A stretch of 64,000 nucleotides of DNA from Linanthus parryae (lineage: Eukaryota; Streptophyta; Magnoliopsida; Ericales; Polemoniaceae). A program made the translations under genes and the position numbers. Positions 30,744 through 41,240 of the stretch are shown in pieces. Every line of letters starts with the position of its first letter. Position 1 is the stretch's first letter. The notes under the pieces are model-generated. The model saw only the letters and a list, made by a program, of their open reading frames with translations. It ran no database searches and had not been told where the DNA came from. The stretch covers positions 67,812,991 through 67,876,990 of the forward strand of contig JALGPY010000003.1 of the NCBI GenBank assembly GCA_023055425.1, written 5' to 3'.

Positions 30744-31115
30744 GAAAAGATTCCTGGAGAATCAGAACCCTGGACACCAAAAAAAATGTTCAAATATATG
30801 TCAGCACATCCAGTAGAAAACATCATTAATGATCCATCCACTGGTACACAAACAAGATCTCAATTAAAGAACTTGTGTGCTTTTAATTCTTTTGTGTCTC
30901 TTGTCGAACCTATGAATGTGAAGTAAGCTTTACAAGAAGCAGACTGGATCACTGCAATACAAAGTGAGCTAATTTAATTTTAGTGGAAAAAGGTATTGAA
31001 TCTAGTTCCTCCTCATAAAGATCAATCTGTTATTGGCACAAGGTGGGTGTTCAGAAATAAGTTTGATAAAAATGTTAAGGTTATCATAAATAAAGCAAGA
31101 CCGGTAGCTCAAGAC
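30744..31115 (+). pseudogene. pol: Element A pol, linker to start of RT, after the solo LTR
   Basis: Continues the polyprotein of A: IPGEPEPWTPKKMFKYMSAHPVENIINDPSTGTQTRSQLKN, FNSFVSLVEPMNVK, a stop, and RT block [15 protein letters not shown]...KARPVAQD. It begins with the TSD gaaaa (30744-30748). At about 31115 it joins a truncated B-type LTR. The same junction, LTR end followed by this pol piece, occurs again at 40130/40131. Confidence 0.85.
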
Positions 31116-31422
31116 TGAACTTCATAAAAAAGCATTGTGATCATTTTATTTACATTGATTTATTTAACTTCCTTTACATAACTGATCTACACAGAGTTTC
31201 TCGAAAGATTTGGAGGAATTCTTACTTCAAAGCGTTGAAGCTTTAAACATTTTCAAACTTTCTCAAACTACTTATGTATTTGTCCAAAGCTTTGAAAACC
31301 TATCAAACCTCTGTTTTAATTTCAAAATCACATTTTTATCAAAAGATTGCATACTCTATTCAACCCCCCCCCCCCTTCTAGAGTATCATGATCCTGTATT
31401 TTACCTGCATTATACACTTTTA
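31116..31422 (+). repeat. Truncated 5' LTR of element B (3' third only)
   Basis: Matches the last 300 bp of the B-type LTR (equivalent to 30440-30743 and 39830-40130), including the stem with a 12-C loop at 31351-31386. The first 1.1 kb are missing; pol sequence of A adjoins directly. The LTR end reads ta rather than ca. Confidence 0.85.
31351..31386 (+). other. Conserved stem with C-run loop in the 5' LTR of B
   Basis: ATACTCTA at 31351-31358 pairs with TAGAGTAT at 31379-31386; the loop has twelve C (31364-31375). It is 36 nt from the LTR end and about 40 nt from the PBS. Confidence 0.75.
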
Positions 31423-31424
31423 AT

Positions 31425-31436
31425 TGGTATCAGAAT
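31425..31436 (+). other. Primer-binding site of element B (initiator tRNA-Met)
   Basis: tggtatcagaat, two mismatches to the copia consensus tggtatcagagc, two nucleotides after the LTR end. Confidence 0.85.
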
Positions 31437-31471
31437 TTGGGTCACTATAAGGATCTAAAAATCTTCTGACA

Positions 31472-32885
31472 ATGAGTAATGTAGGTGATGGTGGATTCTC
31501 ACAGGGAAGAGCAGCCAACAGACCTCCACTGTTCTGTGGTGACAACTTTTTTTATTGGAAAGCATTGACGAAAATGTTCATCATAGATCAGGACATGGAG
31601 CTATGGTCAATCACTCAAAACGGTCCGTATATATTCTATTCTACTACAGATGGGATCAAAACTGTCAAGAGTGAAGATGATATTTCAGTTACTGAATTGG
31701 AGAAGGTATCAAAGAACTATAAAGCTATGAACTTATTATATTGTGCTCTTAGTGCAGATGAGTTTAAAAGGATATCGATTTGAAAAAGTGCCAAGGAGAG
31801 TTGGGACAAACTTGTGATGACATATGAAAGAACCAGCCAGGTCAAGCAAACCAAAATCAACATTCTCCTACGGCAGTATGAGCTATTCAATATGAACTCT
31901 GATGAATCCATAACGTACATGTTCAAAAGGTTCACAAACATTGTGAATAATCTAGAGTCTTTGGGGAACGCATTCTCCAATGAAGGAAAAGTCAGAAAGA
32001 TTCTAAGGAGCATTCCAAAACCCAAGTGGAAACCAAAGACCACTCCAATTGAGGAATCTCTGGATTTGAGCCTTCTGAAGTAAGATGATTTAAAAAGCAA
32101 GCAACTCACTCATGAGATCTCTATGAAGGAAGTGGATGGTGATATGAGTGAAAACATCAAGACCCTAGCAATCAAGGAAAATGACAGTGAGAAATTCCAA
32201 AGACTTGAACAAGAAGAAGATGATGATGAGGATGCTTTAGCCTTGATCTCCAAAGCTTTGACCAGAATCTTGAAAATGAAGAAGAACTTTGGAAACAAAG
32301 ACTATGGAAAAGACAAGTTCAGATCCTCAAGAATCAAGAATCATAGAGGTAAGTCTTCTTCACATTCACATAAATCTAACGCAATGAACTTCTTTGAGTG
32401 TGGAGATGCAGATCACCTGGTGAGGGATTGTCCACAAAAGAAGAAGAACTGGCATTTCCCTAAGAAGGAAAATGACAACAGAAGGAAGAGAGCTACGGTT
32501 GCCTCATGGAGTGATTCTGATTCATCAAGTGATTCAGAAATATATGAAGAACAAGACAATCTTTGTGTAATGGCTACGCATGAAGAAAGAAACAGCTCAG
32601 ATAGAAAAATTGAGGAAATGGTAAAAAATTTACTTGCTAGTCCTTCGGATGTTTTACCTGAAATCCTCAAAAGCATGTTCAAATGAGGAAAGTTACATAA
32701 ATGAGATTGAATATTTGAAGTTAAAAGTTCATGAGCAAGTAAAGGAAAATTTAAATTTGGTTTTTCTCAATAAGACTCTTGAAGTATCTCAGTCAAAAAC
32801 TGATAGTGACCTCGAAGCTTTGGACAACAGGTTTAAGGCCTTGAAGGCACAGGTCAAGGAATTGGTGAGTCAAAATACTCTTTAA
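31472..32885 (+). pseudogene. gag: Gag of element B
   Basis: Starts MSNVGDGGFSQGRAANRPPLFCGDNFFYWK 36 nt after the PBS. The capsid part continues over 31472-31783, a stop at 31781-31783, then 31814-32083 (TSQVKQTKINILLRQYELFNM...KILRSIPKPKWKPKTT), a stop at 32081-32083, then 32123-32686. The knuckle reads FFECGDADHLVRDCPQ: the first Cys of CCHC is Phe. Then come ATVASWSDSDSSSDSEIYEEQ and a coiled-coil region in another frame (32634-32885: YINEIEYLKLKVHEQVKENLN). Sirevirus-type gag, broken at least three times. Confidence 0.85.
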
Positions 32886-32999
32886 CTGATTAGTTTGTTG
32901 ATTTGAAACATCATTCAGATGATTTAGAACAACAGAACACTTCATTGGCTGAGAAACTTCAAGAATCAAGAAAAGTTTTGTCAAGATTTGCAGTCTCGT

Positions 33000-34100
33000 A
33001 ACACAACCTTAATCTCATGCTTGGTGGAAGTCTACATTCCGTACACAAAAGTGGAATTGGTTACAATCCAAATTTTCTAAATAAGAATCAAACCGCCTTT
33101 GTGAAATCATGAAACAGACGTTCTCTAAAATATTTTTACTGTGGAAAGCATGGTCATGTTAAGCTAAATTGCCCCTTTAGAAGGACATAACCTCACATAA
33201 TGAGGAATACCTATCCTTATCAGCTTAAGGGACAAGTGAGGCAGATTTTGGGTTCCTAAAGGAGTCAGATCACCTAATATGGTTGATTCTAAGTATGATT
33301 CCAAGTTCTACACTTGGTCTAACAGCCTGTTAAGGCATTAATTGAATTTTGCATGCTATCACCAAGGCTAAGGATGAGAAGTGGTTTTTGGACAGTGGTT
33401 GCTCCAGGCATATGAGTGGAAAGAAGTCTCTATTCACATAACTTAAAGATTACTCTGGAGGAACAATCACACTTGGTGACAAGGAAAATACAACATTATT
33501 GGCATAGGTAGTATTGGTAATGAATCTGTAAGTTCTATTTCTGATGTTTATGTTGCTTGAGAGAGTCTGAAGTGTCAAAGCTGTGAAGGATGACTCAAAG
33601 ATTTGGCTTGGGCATATAAGCATGCACACAACAAACAAGCTTATCTCAAAGGACTTGGTAAGAGGATTACTAGCTATGAAGTTTAAATATGATGAGATAT
33701 GAAAGGCATGTACCCAAGGTAAATATACAAGGAGCTCACTCAAACCAAAGAACTTTGTAAGTACTACTAGACCCTTAGAGTTGCTGCATATGGACTTATG
33801 TGGTCCTATGAGAGTTCAAACACCCAGAGGTAAGTGGTATGTGATGTTGTGGTAGATGATTACTCCAGATTTACTTGGGTTATATTTATTAGAGAGCAAT
33901 ATTAAGCACTACATAAATTTTCAAAACTTTTCAAAGAGCTTCAAACTTTGAGAACCTACATGTTGCTTCTGTTAGGAGTGATCATGGCAGATAATTCGAT
34001 CGACTTGAATTTAATTTATTTTGTGCATAGTATGGCATCTCACACAACTTTTCTGCACCAAGAACTCCTCAGCAGAATGGAGTAGTTGAGAGAAGAATAT
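33000..34100 (+). pseudogene. pol: Protease and integrase core of element B, heavily decayed
   Basis: A Cys/His finger is still readable near 33130 (YCGKHGHVKLNCPF). Protease has WFLDSGCSRHMSG near 33385-33420 with the DSG intact. Integrase traces: RGLLAMKF-type zinc region near 33660-33720, STTRPLELLHMDLCGPMR near 33760-33810, VRSDHGR near 33975, PRTPQQNGVVER near 34060-34092. Frames change many times and no ORF above 60 codons spans it on this strand. About 150 bp appear deleted in the pre-integrase part (near 33556) relative to element C. Confidence 0.8.
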
Positions 34101-35338
34101 GAAACTTGAAGATATGTCTAGAACCATGCTTATTGAAACCCATTTGGAAAAATATATTTGGGCAGAAGTTATTAACACTTCCAACTATGTGATTAATAGA
34201 TGCTTGATTAGGCCTAGTTTGATCTGTTATGTGTATAACAATGGAAATGATAATCTTGCTAAATTTGATGCTAGAAGTGATGACGGTATATTTCTTGGTT
34301 ATTCTCAATCTAGCAAAGCATATAGAGTTTTCAATAAGAGAACCAAAGTTGTAGAGGAGAGCATTCGTATCATTTTTGATGAAGGCAATCATGATTCCTT
34401 GAGTGAGGGTTTTGCATATCTCAATCCAAATAAGTATGAAGCAGATGATGATATTGAGAAAGAGAAAAGAAGCAAAACTAACCTGGAGGAACAGCCAAGA
34501 GAATCTAAAAGCGTTGAAATACTTCCAAAACCAAGTCCTCAAAGCCTTGAGACTAGCCTTCACAGAACACAAAGTGCTGTAGCCACTGAATCAAGCTCTC
34601 AAGGCCTTGAAAAGATTCCTGGAGAACCAGAACCCTTGACACGAAGAAAGAAGTTCAAATATATTTAAACACATCCAATAGACAACATCATTCCTGATCC
34701 AACCACTGGTACACAGACCAGAGGACAGTTGAAGAACATGTTTCCCTTCAATGCCTTTGTATCACTTGTAGAACCTAATAATGCAAAGGAGGAATTACAA
34801 GAAGAAGATTGGATCATTTGAGCTGAATGAATTTCAGAGGAACAAGGTATGGAACTTGGTTCCTAGGCCAAAGACTCGATCAGTAATTGGAACTAGGTGG
34901 GTGTTCAGAAACAAGCTTGATGAGAATGGTAAGATTTTCAGGAACAAAGCCAGACTTCTGGAACAGGTGTATAATCAAGAAGAAGGTATTGATTATGAGG
35001 AGAAATTTGCTCATGTTTCCAGGTTAGAAGCTATTACAATACTTCTTGCATTTTCATCTCACAAACACATAAAGCTTTATCAAATAGATGTGAAATGTGC
35101 TTTCTTAAATGGTTATCTACAAGAAGAGGTATATGTTTCTCAACCTCCTGGTTTTAAATTTGATAATTTCCCTGATCATGTTGACAAACTTGACAAAGCT
35201 CTCTATGGCCTCAAAAAAGCTCCAAGTTCTTGGTATGACCGACTTTCTAAATATTTGCTTGAAAATAATTTTAAGAGAGGCCTAATAGACAAAACTCTTT
35301 TCATTAAGACTCATGAAAAATTCATCCTATTTGTATAG
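34099..35338 (+). pseudogene. pol: Integrase end, linker and reverse transcriptase of element B
   Basis: 34099-34668 codes the integrase C-terminal part (LEDMSRTMLIETHLEKYIWAEVINTSNYVINRC, with the usual TPYELF segment deleted) and the linker (SRTKRSKTNLEEQ..., QSLET). 34781-35338 codes [97 protein letters not shown]. It ends at a stop just before YVDD (35339 on, then a frameshift: iYVDDNW). One stop separates the two parts at 34666-34668. Confidence 0.88.
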
Positions 35339-36226
35339 ATATATGTTGATGATAACTGGTGCTACTAATGATGCTCTATCAAAAGTGTTTTCTAGTCTAA
35401 TGTGCAGAGAATTTGAGATGTGATAGATGGGAGAATTAAATTTCTTTCTTGGACTTCATGTACATCAAATGAAGAAAGGAATTTGTGTGAATCACGGCAA
35501 ATATACCAAGGACTTGCTTAACAAATACAACATGTCTCTGTTCAAGGTAGCTAAGAATCCCATGAGTTCTTCATTATCCTTAGACAAGGATACAAGTGGT
35601 AAGAGTGTGAATCAAAAGGAATACAGAGGTATGATTGGTTAACTATTGTATTTGACTGCTAGTTGACCATATATCATGTTTAGTGTATGTATATGTGTAA
35701 GATTTCAAGTTGATCCTAAGAAATGTCCCTTAGTTGCTGTCCAAAGAATTTTTAGATATCTGAAAGGTACCCAAGTCTTTGGTATCCAAAAAGGTCTAAT
35801 TTATCTTTGAGTGGTTATTCAGATGCAGACTTTGGATACAAAGTTGACAGGAAGAGCACTTCAGGGTGTTGCCAATTCCTTGGCTCATCACTGATAAGCT
35901 GGCATTCAAAGAAGCAAAACTCACTAACCTTGTCAACTGAAGAAGCTGAATACATAGAAGCTGGAGCCTGTTTCTCACAAGTGATGTGGATTGCTCAACA
36001 GATGACAGACCTTTGCTATGAATTCAGAGAGGTGCCAATCAAATGTGACATCACAATTTCCATTTCAATCACAAAGAATCATATGCAGATTGATGTAAGA
36101 CACCATTTCATAAGAGACCGTGTGGAGAAAGGTGAAGTGTCTTTATCTTTTTTCTCTACAACTATGCAGATTGCTGTATTTTCACTAAACATATGTGTTG
36201 TTTGTGTGAAATTCTCAAAGCCTTGA
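35339..36226 (+). pseudogene. pol: RT end and RNase H of element B
   Basis: RT end at 35427-35642 (MGELNFFLGLHVHQMKKGI, YTKDLLNKYNM, YRGMIG), then, after stops, RNase H at 35807-36226 (SGYSDADFGYKVDRKSTSGCCQFLGSSLISWHSKKQNSLTLSTEEAEYIEAG; the catalytic Asp and the Glu region are there). The end of the domain (KNHMQIDVRHHFIRDRVEKGEVSL) is readable. It is not functional because of several stops and frame changes. Confidence 0.85.
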
Positions 36227-36610
36227 AAGTTATTTTCCCATGCCCGGGAAGTATTCTTCAAAGCTTTGAAATTCATGTTTGTTATGCAGTTCACCAAACC
36301 TTTAGACCTCTACTTCAAAGCTATGGAGAATAATTCTGCTGAATTTGTTCAACAATTGGATCAAATAATATTTGGTATTATCTTCATAGATAATTGCAAA
36401 ATATTTTATCGTTCAGAGATTTTCTCAAAAATATCTTAAAATATCCTTTTGGTACGTTTTAGATAAATTTCAAAAGATTACTTTTTAACTTTCAAATCTT
36501 TTTGTACTTTTACGCAAATCACTCCAGGCATTCTCTTTTATCTTCAATATTTATCTATGTATCTCTATCTCTCTCCAATCTCTCTTTATCTCTTCAAACC
36601 CTAAACCCTA
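36227..36610 (+). other. Spacer between pol and the env-position ORF of element B
   Basis: No coding sequence that I can support. It contains caaagctttg-type palindromes (near 36200 and 36260) and a pyrimidine-rich stretch with repeated tctctat/tctctcc just before the ATG at 36611, which looks like a leader. Confidence 0.55.
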
Positions 36611-38312
36611 ATGGACCGAAAATCACAAAAGATTAAGCAGCAGAGTCAAGGATCATCAATGGAAAAGAAGATAAGAGAAAATAGAAAGGCATAGATCACA
36701 ATATCAGACTCAGATTCAGATTTAGAGAGAACTACGAACATGCAGAAGAATTCTCCTCCAGCAAAAAAGATCAGAAAGGAGAAGGATAATTAGGAAATAG
36801 AATCTAGTTCTGGGAAGGAACAGGGAGAAGAAAGAAGGTTCAGGGAGACAACAAGATGAAAGATGGTGAAAATAAGAACAAGCCAGAAGAAGAAAATAAT
36901 GATGATCAGACACCAGTGAAGAAGAAAAGAGTTAAGCATTGTGCTGTGAAGACTAAGGGAAAATGTTCTAGTAAGCTCTTACTGCCTAACTCTTGGTTTA
37001 TAAATTTTGAAGTTAAGGGTCTTTGGATGGATGGTTATGCTTTTGATAAGGTAGCATATTGCAGTATGAATTCTGAGGATTTGTTTGATAAATTGGATTT
37101 AGACTTCATTAGAAAGCTTAGAAGTTCATCTATTTGGAAGATCTTAAACCCTACTTCTATGGCATATCCTAGGTTAACCAGGCTGTTTTATCTGAATCTT
37201 GAGCAAGAGGAGGGTGATGGTTATGTTTTAACTTCTAGGGTAGCTGGTGTTGACATGCGACTTGATCATAGGAATTTTACCACAGTTTTGGGGGTTCCAA
37301 GGAAGTATAAGGTGGATAAATACCCTGACCGGAAGGAGTGTTTAGAGAAAGCCAAAGTTGAATTCTTTCTAGAGGTACTCCATCCGGATCAAAAAAATTA
37401 ACACACTATGTGTTAAATTGTGAGGCTAAAATCTTATTCTCCATTATAATGAGGCGTGTAGTGCGAAGGAAACACTCTAAGGAATTGGTTACTGATAGGG
37501 TGCTGATCTTGATGTATCTGATATGTCAAGGATTTGACATTGCTCTACCTAGTTTGGTGATGGAACACATGGTTTATTGTGGCACTAGGACTAGAAACCC
37601 CTTTTTACCTTATGCAGACATATTAACATTATTTTTTTAGTATTTTGAAGTACCTGCAAAAGAGGAGGGAAAGATTATAAGTGGTTTTGGATTTGTTGAT
37701 GACAATTCTCTCCAAAGGATTGGAGTAGTGCAAACAGAGAAAGAAATCTGGAAGTTTTCAATTGAATATCTCATGACTAAAAGAGAAGAATTTTATCAAA
37801 CCCAAAGCTGCAACCACACCCAAATCTTAGACCAACCTGGACATTTCTCAGATCATAGACAGGTTAGATAATCTGGAAGATGGACTTGAGGACTTAAGGC
37901 AGGGTCAGTTTTACTTACGCAAGGAAGTGGGGAAGTTCAAGTCTTCAATGGAAGCAAAGCTGGATATGATCATCAAAGGGATGAATCTATAAAAATTGCC
38001 ATCTACTGAGAGTGTGGAAGAAGATAGCATTGATTCTGGTATGGTCATTAGAGGAGCAGCCAAGCTGGGAAAGAATAGAAAGTACTAGAAGTTGTTACAT
38101 CAAACAAGCTATTTGAATCAAGTGGTGATGAAGCTACTCATGATGAAGAGGATACTGGTGATGAAGAAGCTTCAAGTGATGAGGAATCAGCAGAGGAGGA
38201 ACAAGAAGAAGTTGAGACAACCAAGGGAAAGGAAAAGATGAAGAGAAAGGTTAAATAAGGAAAGAAGAAAGCTAAGAAGGATGATGAAGCAGAAGACAAA
38301 GTCTCAAAGCCT
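36611..38312 (+). pseudogene. Env-position ORF of Sirevirus-like element B
   Basis: ATG at 36611 (MDRKSQKIKQQSQGSS), basic and serine-rich start, a stop after 27 codons, then other frames. 36856-37401 and 37410-37640 hold the conserved core: GYVLTSRVAGVDMRLDHRNFTTVLGVPRK, then LNCEAKILFSIIMRRVV...DRVLILMYLICQGFDIALPSLVMEHM. Around 37850-37990 is a coiled coil (IDRLDNLEDGLEDLRQ) and 38112-38312 an acidic tail (EEDTGDEEASSDEESAEEEQ). Sireviruses often carry such an extra ORF after pol; its role is unknown. The core has the same alternating pattern as the Athila ORF at 4993-6393, the putative plant transposon domain. No signal peptide or clear membrane helix. Confidence 0.65.
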
Positions 38313-38682
38313 TGAACCACTTATTCTTCCTATCTATTTCTTTCTTTTATCTCTAAGCCTCGGAGTTTTTCAAAATTTGTTTAAGTTTTTAAAACACTCT
38401 GAACAAGATCCTACATTTCTCAAACTCTTTTGATGAACTCAAAAAAGGGGGAGATAATACGTGGTTTTATGTGTTTTATTTATTAGGTTATGAGGCGATG
38501 TATTATTTTGGATTCTTTAGCTTTTATTTATATTTTAATTATGATTTTTTGTTTATCTATATGCTAAGTGTTCTAAGTGTTTATTGCTTACATATGTCTA
38601 TCTGCTGGATTCTAAATGCTATTAAGTTGCAGAATACAGAAGACATGAAGAATATTTGTTTTGTCTTTCATCAAGGGGGAGA
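38313..38682 (+). other. 3' non-coding region and two polypurine tracts of element B
   Basis: Polypurine tracts aaaaaagggggaga (38441-38454) and aaggggga plus ga (38673-38682) lie 230 bp apart; the second directly precedes the 3' LTR. Repeated PPTs have been described for Sireviruses. Between them is AT-rich sequence without a gene (short ORF 38471-38689 is a hydrophobic chance reading). Confidence 0.75.
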
Positions 38683-40130
38683 TCGATAATTCAATCCCAC
38701 TGAATTGATGTGATGTATAAATTCAGTGGGAGTTATACTTTGAAGATGATGAAAGACAGGATTTTTTCGAGAGACATGTTCAATGCTCCAAAGCTTTGAA
38801 GTTTACAATGTTTATATTCTTGCTACTGGTTGACAGATTTCTGTGTTGCAAGACTTGCATTTGATTGAAAGATTGGTTATAGACTCTATTCAGTCTCTCA
38901 AAAATATTCTTGATCTTATATATTGAGTTTATTTTTCTAGACAATTATACAGATTGATATGTATTAAGGATCACTGGATGATGGCCAAAGTTTTGAAGGT
39001 GGCCAAAGTTCCAAAGCTTTGGCTGTTATTCTGGGTTCATGCTTGTGATACATATCAGGCTGTTTGATTACCAATTGACAAATTCTAATTTATACTCTCA
39101 ATATTGATTATCAGTTGGATATGTATACACTTAGATATTAGCTATGCTTATTGGTTTAAAATGGTCTGTCAAACTGGTCATTATATTTGTGCTATATAAT
39201 TTGGATTGTGTCTTAACTTGTGTTCAAGTTTTGCAGGACTAGACTTTGATCAAATCTGAATGATCAAGTCAAGATAGCCGTTTCAGTTTATCTGTTAAAG
39301 ATAGTTGTTAGGTTTTTGAGTATTTGTAGGAGTTGGTTCCTAAAATCTCTCAAGTTGTTGCTGCCAGCTTATTAACTGGGTTTGAATTTCAAGCAGCAAG
39401 TGACACGAATAGTGATTGACAGAGAACATACACATAAGATAAACCAACAACTCTTCAACCATTCACACAGATTGAGAGCTCAACATTGAAAAAGATTATT
39501 CATCTCAATCATTCCAAATTTCTGAAGAACACCTCAAGCTTCATGCTCGTGTTCTTCATACTTGTGCTTAATATGTGTATTCATTAGTATTTCTATACCT
39601 CATTGACTGTTAGAATTTGAAGTTGTGAAAGTGAACAACAAGCGGTTCTTATTGTTTCATTAGATTGTAGATGACACTAAATTGGTTTGAACCACAAGTT
39701 GTATAGGTGTAAGGGAGTTCACTTAGGCTTGAGATCTAGAGTTAGGTCTGTGATTAATAAGAAGTTGTTGAAATCCTGGAGGGATAGTATCCCTCAGGTG
39801 AAGAGTAGGCCCATTGGTGGCTAAACTTCGTAAAAATTCAATGTGTTCATTTACTTTACATTGCTGCATTTTATTTCCTTTACATAACTGACCTACATAG
39901 AGTTATTCCGAAGCTTTGGAGGAGTTCTTACTTCAAAGCATTGAAATGTTAAACATTTTCAAACTTTCTCAAACTACTTCAGTATTTATCCAAAGCTTTG
40001 AAAACTTATCATACCTCTGTGTTAAGTTTCAAAATCCAATTTTTAGCAAAAGATTGCATACTCTAGTCAACCCCCTCCCCCCTTTCTAGAGTATCTTGAT
40101 CCTGTATTTTACCTGCATTACTCACTTCTA
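38683..40130 (+). repeat. 3' LTR of element B
   Basis: 1448 bp from tcgataattcaatccc to ctcacttcta; start and end dinucleotides have drifted from TG...CA. It aligns with the solo LTR at 29285-30743. Near its start is an 11-bp inverted repeat CCCACTGAATT / AATTCAGTGGG (38696-38706 and 38720-38730). The conserved stem with C-rich loop is at 40058-40094. The base after the LTR is pol sequence of element A, not ordinary flank. Confidence 0.85.
40058..40094 (+). other. Conserved stem with C-rich loop in the 3' LTR of B
   Basis: ATACTCTA at 40058-40065 and TAGAGTAT at 40087-40094 with a loop of five plus six C separated by one T. 36 nt before the LTR end. Confidence 0.75.
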
Positions 40131-40311
40131 AGAAAGATTCCTGGAAAAGCAGAACCCTGAACACCAAGAAAGAATTTCAAATATCTGTCTGCACATTCAG
40201 TAGACAACATCATTTTTGATCCATCCACTGGTACACAAACAAGATCTCATTTTAATAATTTGTGTGCCTTTTTTTGTTGTGTCTCGTAGAACCTAAGAAT
40301 GTGAAGGAAGC
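40131..40311 (+). pseudogene. pol: Second copy of the A-type pol piece after a B-type LTR
   Basis: agaaagattcctggaaaagc... codes a decayed version of the same linker as 30744-30930 ([39 protein letters not shown]). It begins at exactly the point where the solo LTR at 30743 ends. It is interrupted at 40311/40312 by gypsy LTR sequence. Confidence 0.8.
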
Positions 40312-40855
40312 TGTGACGACCCGTCACACATCAATAATAAAAACCAATTATTCGAAAAAAATCACGAATTACTATCAACCCTTCTGACACTTTAAGACGT
40401 TCAAACCTCAACCAAGAGGACATATAGTTCACCGGACATCATTTTTAATCTAATTTCTTAAAATCTGGTACATGATTGAATTATTTAAAAAGTTACACCA
40501 GGTTGTCAAAAAAGATAATTTTTATAAAATATCGCTATTCGACTAAATAGTTACAACTTTCACTAAAAACAGCTAAACACAATTATATTAGCTAAAAATT
40601 AACTTTTTAACAACTACTCCACGATCGAGTCGCGCTCCAGGTCAACCGGTAAAACAGAGGGGTGAGCCAAACAGCCCTGTAGGTACTGCCTAACCGCCAA
40701 CGTAGACATCTAAAATCTACTTAACACAAAGTCAGTTATCACATATTAGCATGCGTCACCAAATACAAAAATATTGTGGTTTATTAATCACTACGCATTT
40801 AACAAATAGTTTAAAAGCTGTTAAATTCACACTAGCAGTATAAACAGGCATAGAC
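40312..40855 (-). repeat. Fragment of a chromovirus-like gypsy LTR, inverted
   Basis: Plus strand starts tgtgacgacccgtcacac; read on the minus strand this is an LTR 3' end of the type gtgacgggtcgtcaca, comparable to the end of the gypsy LTR at 62850 (ttacgggcgtgaca). The minus strand also shows ggctcacccctctg near 40640-40670, like gctcacccct at 62570. The other end is uncertain; Sirevirus-like sequence is back by about 40856. No target duplication found. It holds no gene. Confidence 0.5.
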
Positions 40856-40975
40856 TGTGTAATTTCAACCTTATTCAAAGGCTTGAAACAGCTTGACTGT
40901 TTCAAGGCCTTGAAAGTGATTTCATTGGTTTGAAACTAACACCGCAGATTCTGGCATGAACTTGGGGGGAGATTT
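40856..40975 (+). other. 3' end with polypurine tract of a C-type Sirevirus-like element, probably A
   Basis: Contains caaggccttgaaa (40903-40912) and the polypurine tract ggggggaga (40964-40972) just before an LTR start. It is therefore the 3' end of an element that lay to the left, most simply element A, most of whose RT/RNase H is deleted. Confidence 0.6.
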
Positions 40976-40993
40976 TGGTTTCTTTACAATTCA
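40976..40993 (+). repeat. First 18 bp of the C-type LTR, cut off by the LINE
   Basis: tggtttctttacaattca follows the polypurine tract; the LTR resumes at 55152/55168 on the other side of the LINE. Confidence 0.7.
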
Positions 40994-41009
40994 TGATTAT
41001 ATGTTACTT
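40994..41009. repeat. LINE target-site duplication, left copy
   Basis: tgattatatgttactt, 16 bp, identical to 55152-55167. The last two T merge with the complement of the LINE poly(A) tail (T run 41008-41016). Confidence 0.92.
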
Positions 41010-41240
41010 TTTTTTTAGGGAACCTACCTTATAGGTAGGGCGGCATAAACCCCGCATTCATTAAATAAATTGGGCTTCCAACCCATAAAAAAAGTGGGGG
41101 GACATAAACCTTACCCACAAATTGTACATACACTAAGAAACAGGCCCAAACATAATTAAAGCCCACGAAAAGAAACAAGCAAAGAGAAGAAACCAACACT
41201 AAACAGAGAGCCAAACAACCCTTAAAGAAAACAGACAGAC

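Larger units (their letters stand above)
31116..40130 (+). mobile_element. Sirevirus-like copia element B with env-position ORF
   Basis: Truncated 5' LTR (31116-31422), PBS 31425-31436, gag 31472-32885, PR/INT 33290-34100, INT end to RT 34099-35338, RNase H to 36226, env-position ORF remnants 36611-38312, two polypurine tracts (38441-38454 and 38673-38682) and a complete 3' LTR (38683-40130). The gag knuckle followed by ATVASWSDSDSSSDSE, the extra ORF after pol and repeated PPTs fit the Sirevirus branch of copia. All ORFs carry stops or frameshifts. Confidence 0.88.

Noticed and set aside
31717..32109. 130-codon minus-strand ORF
   Set aside because: Antisense to the Sirevirus gag of element B; no motif.
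38138..38320. Minus-strand serine-rich ORF
   Set aside because: Complement of the acidic GAT/GAA-rich tail of the env-position ORF of element B.
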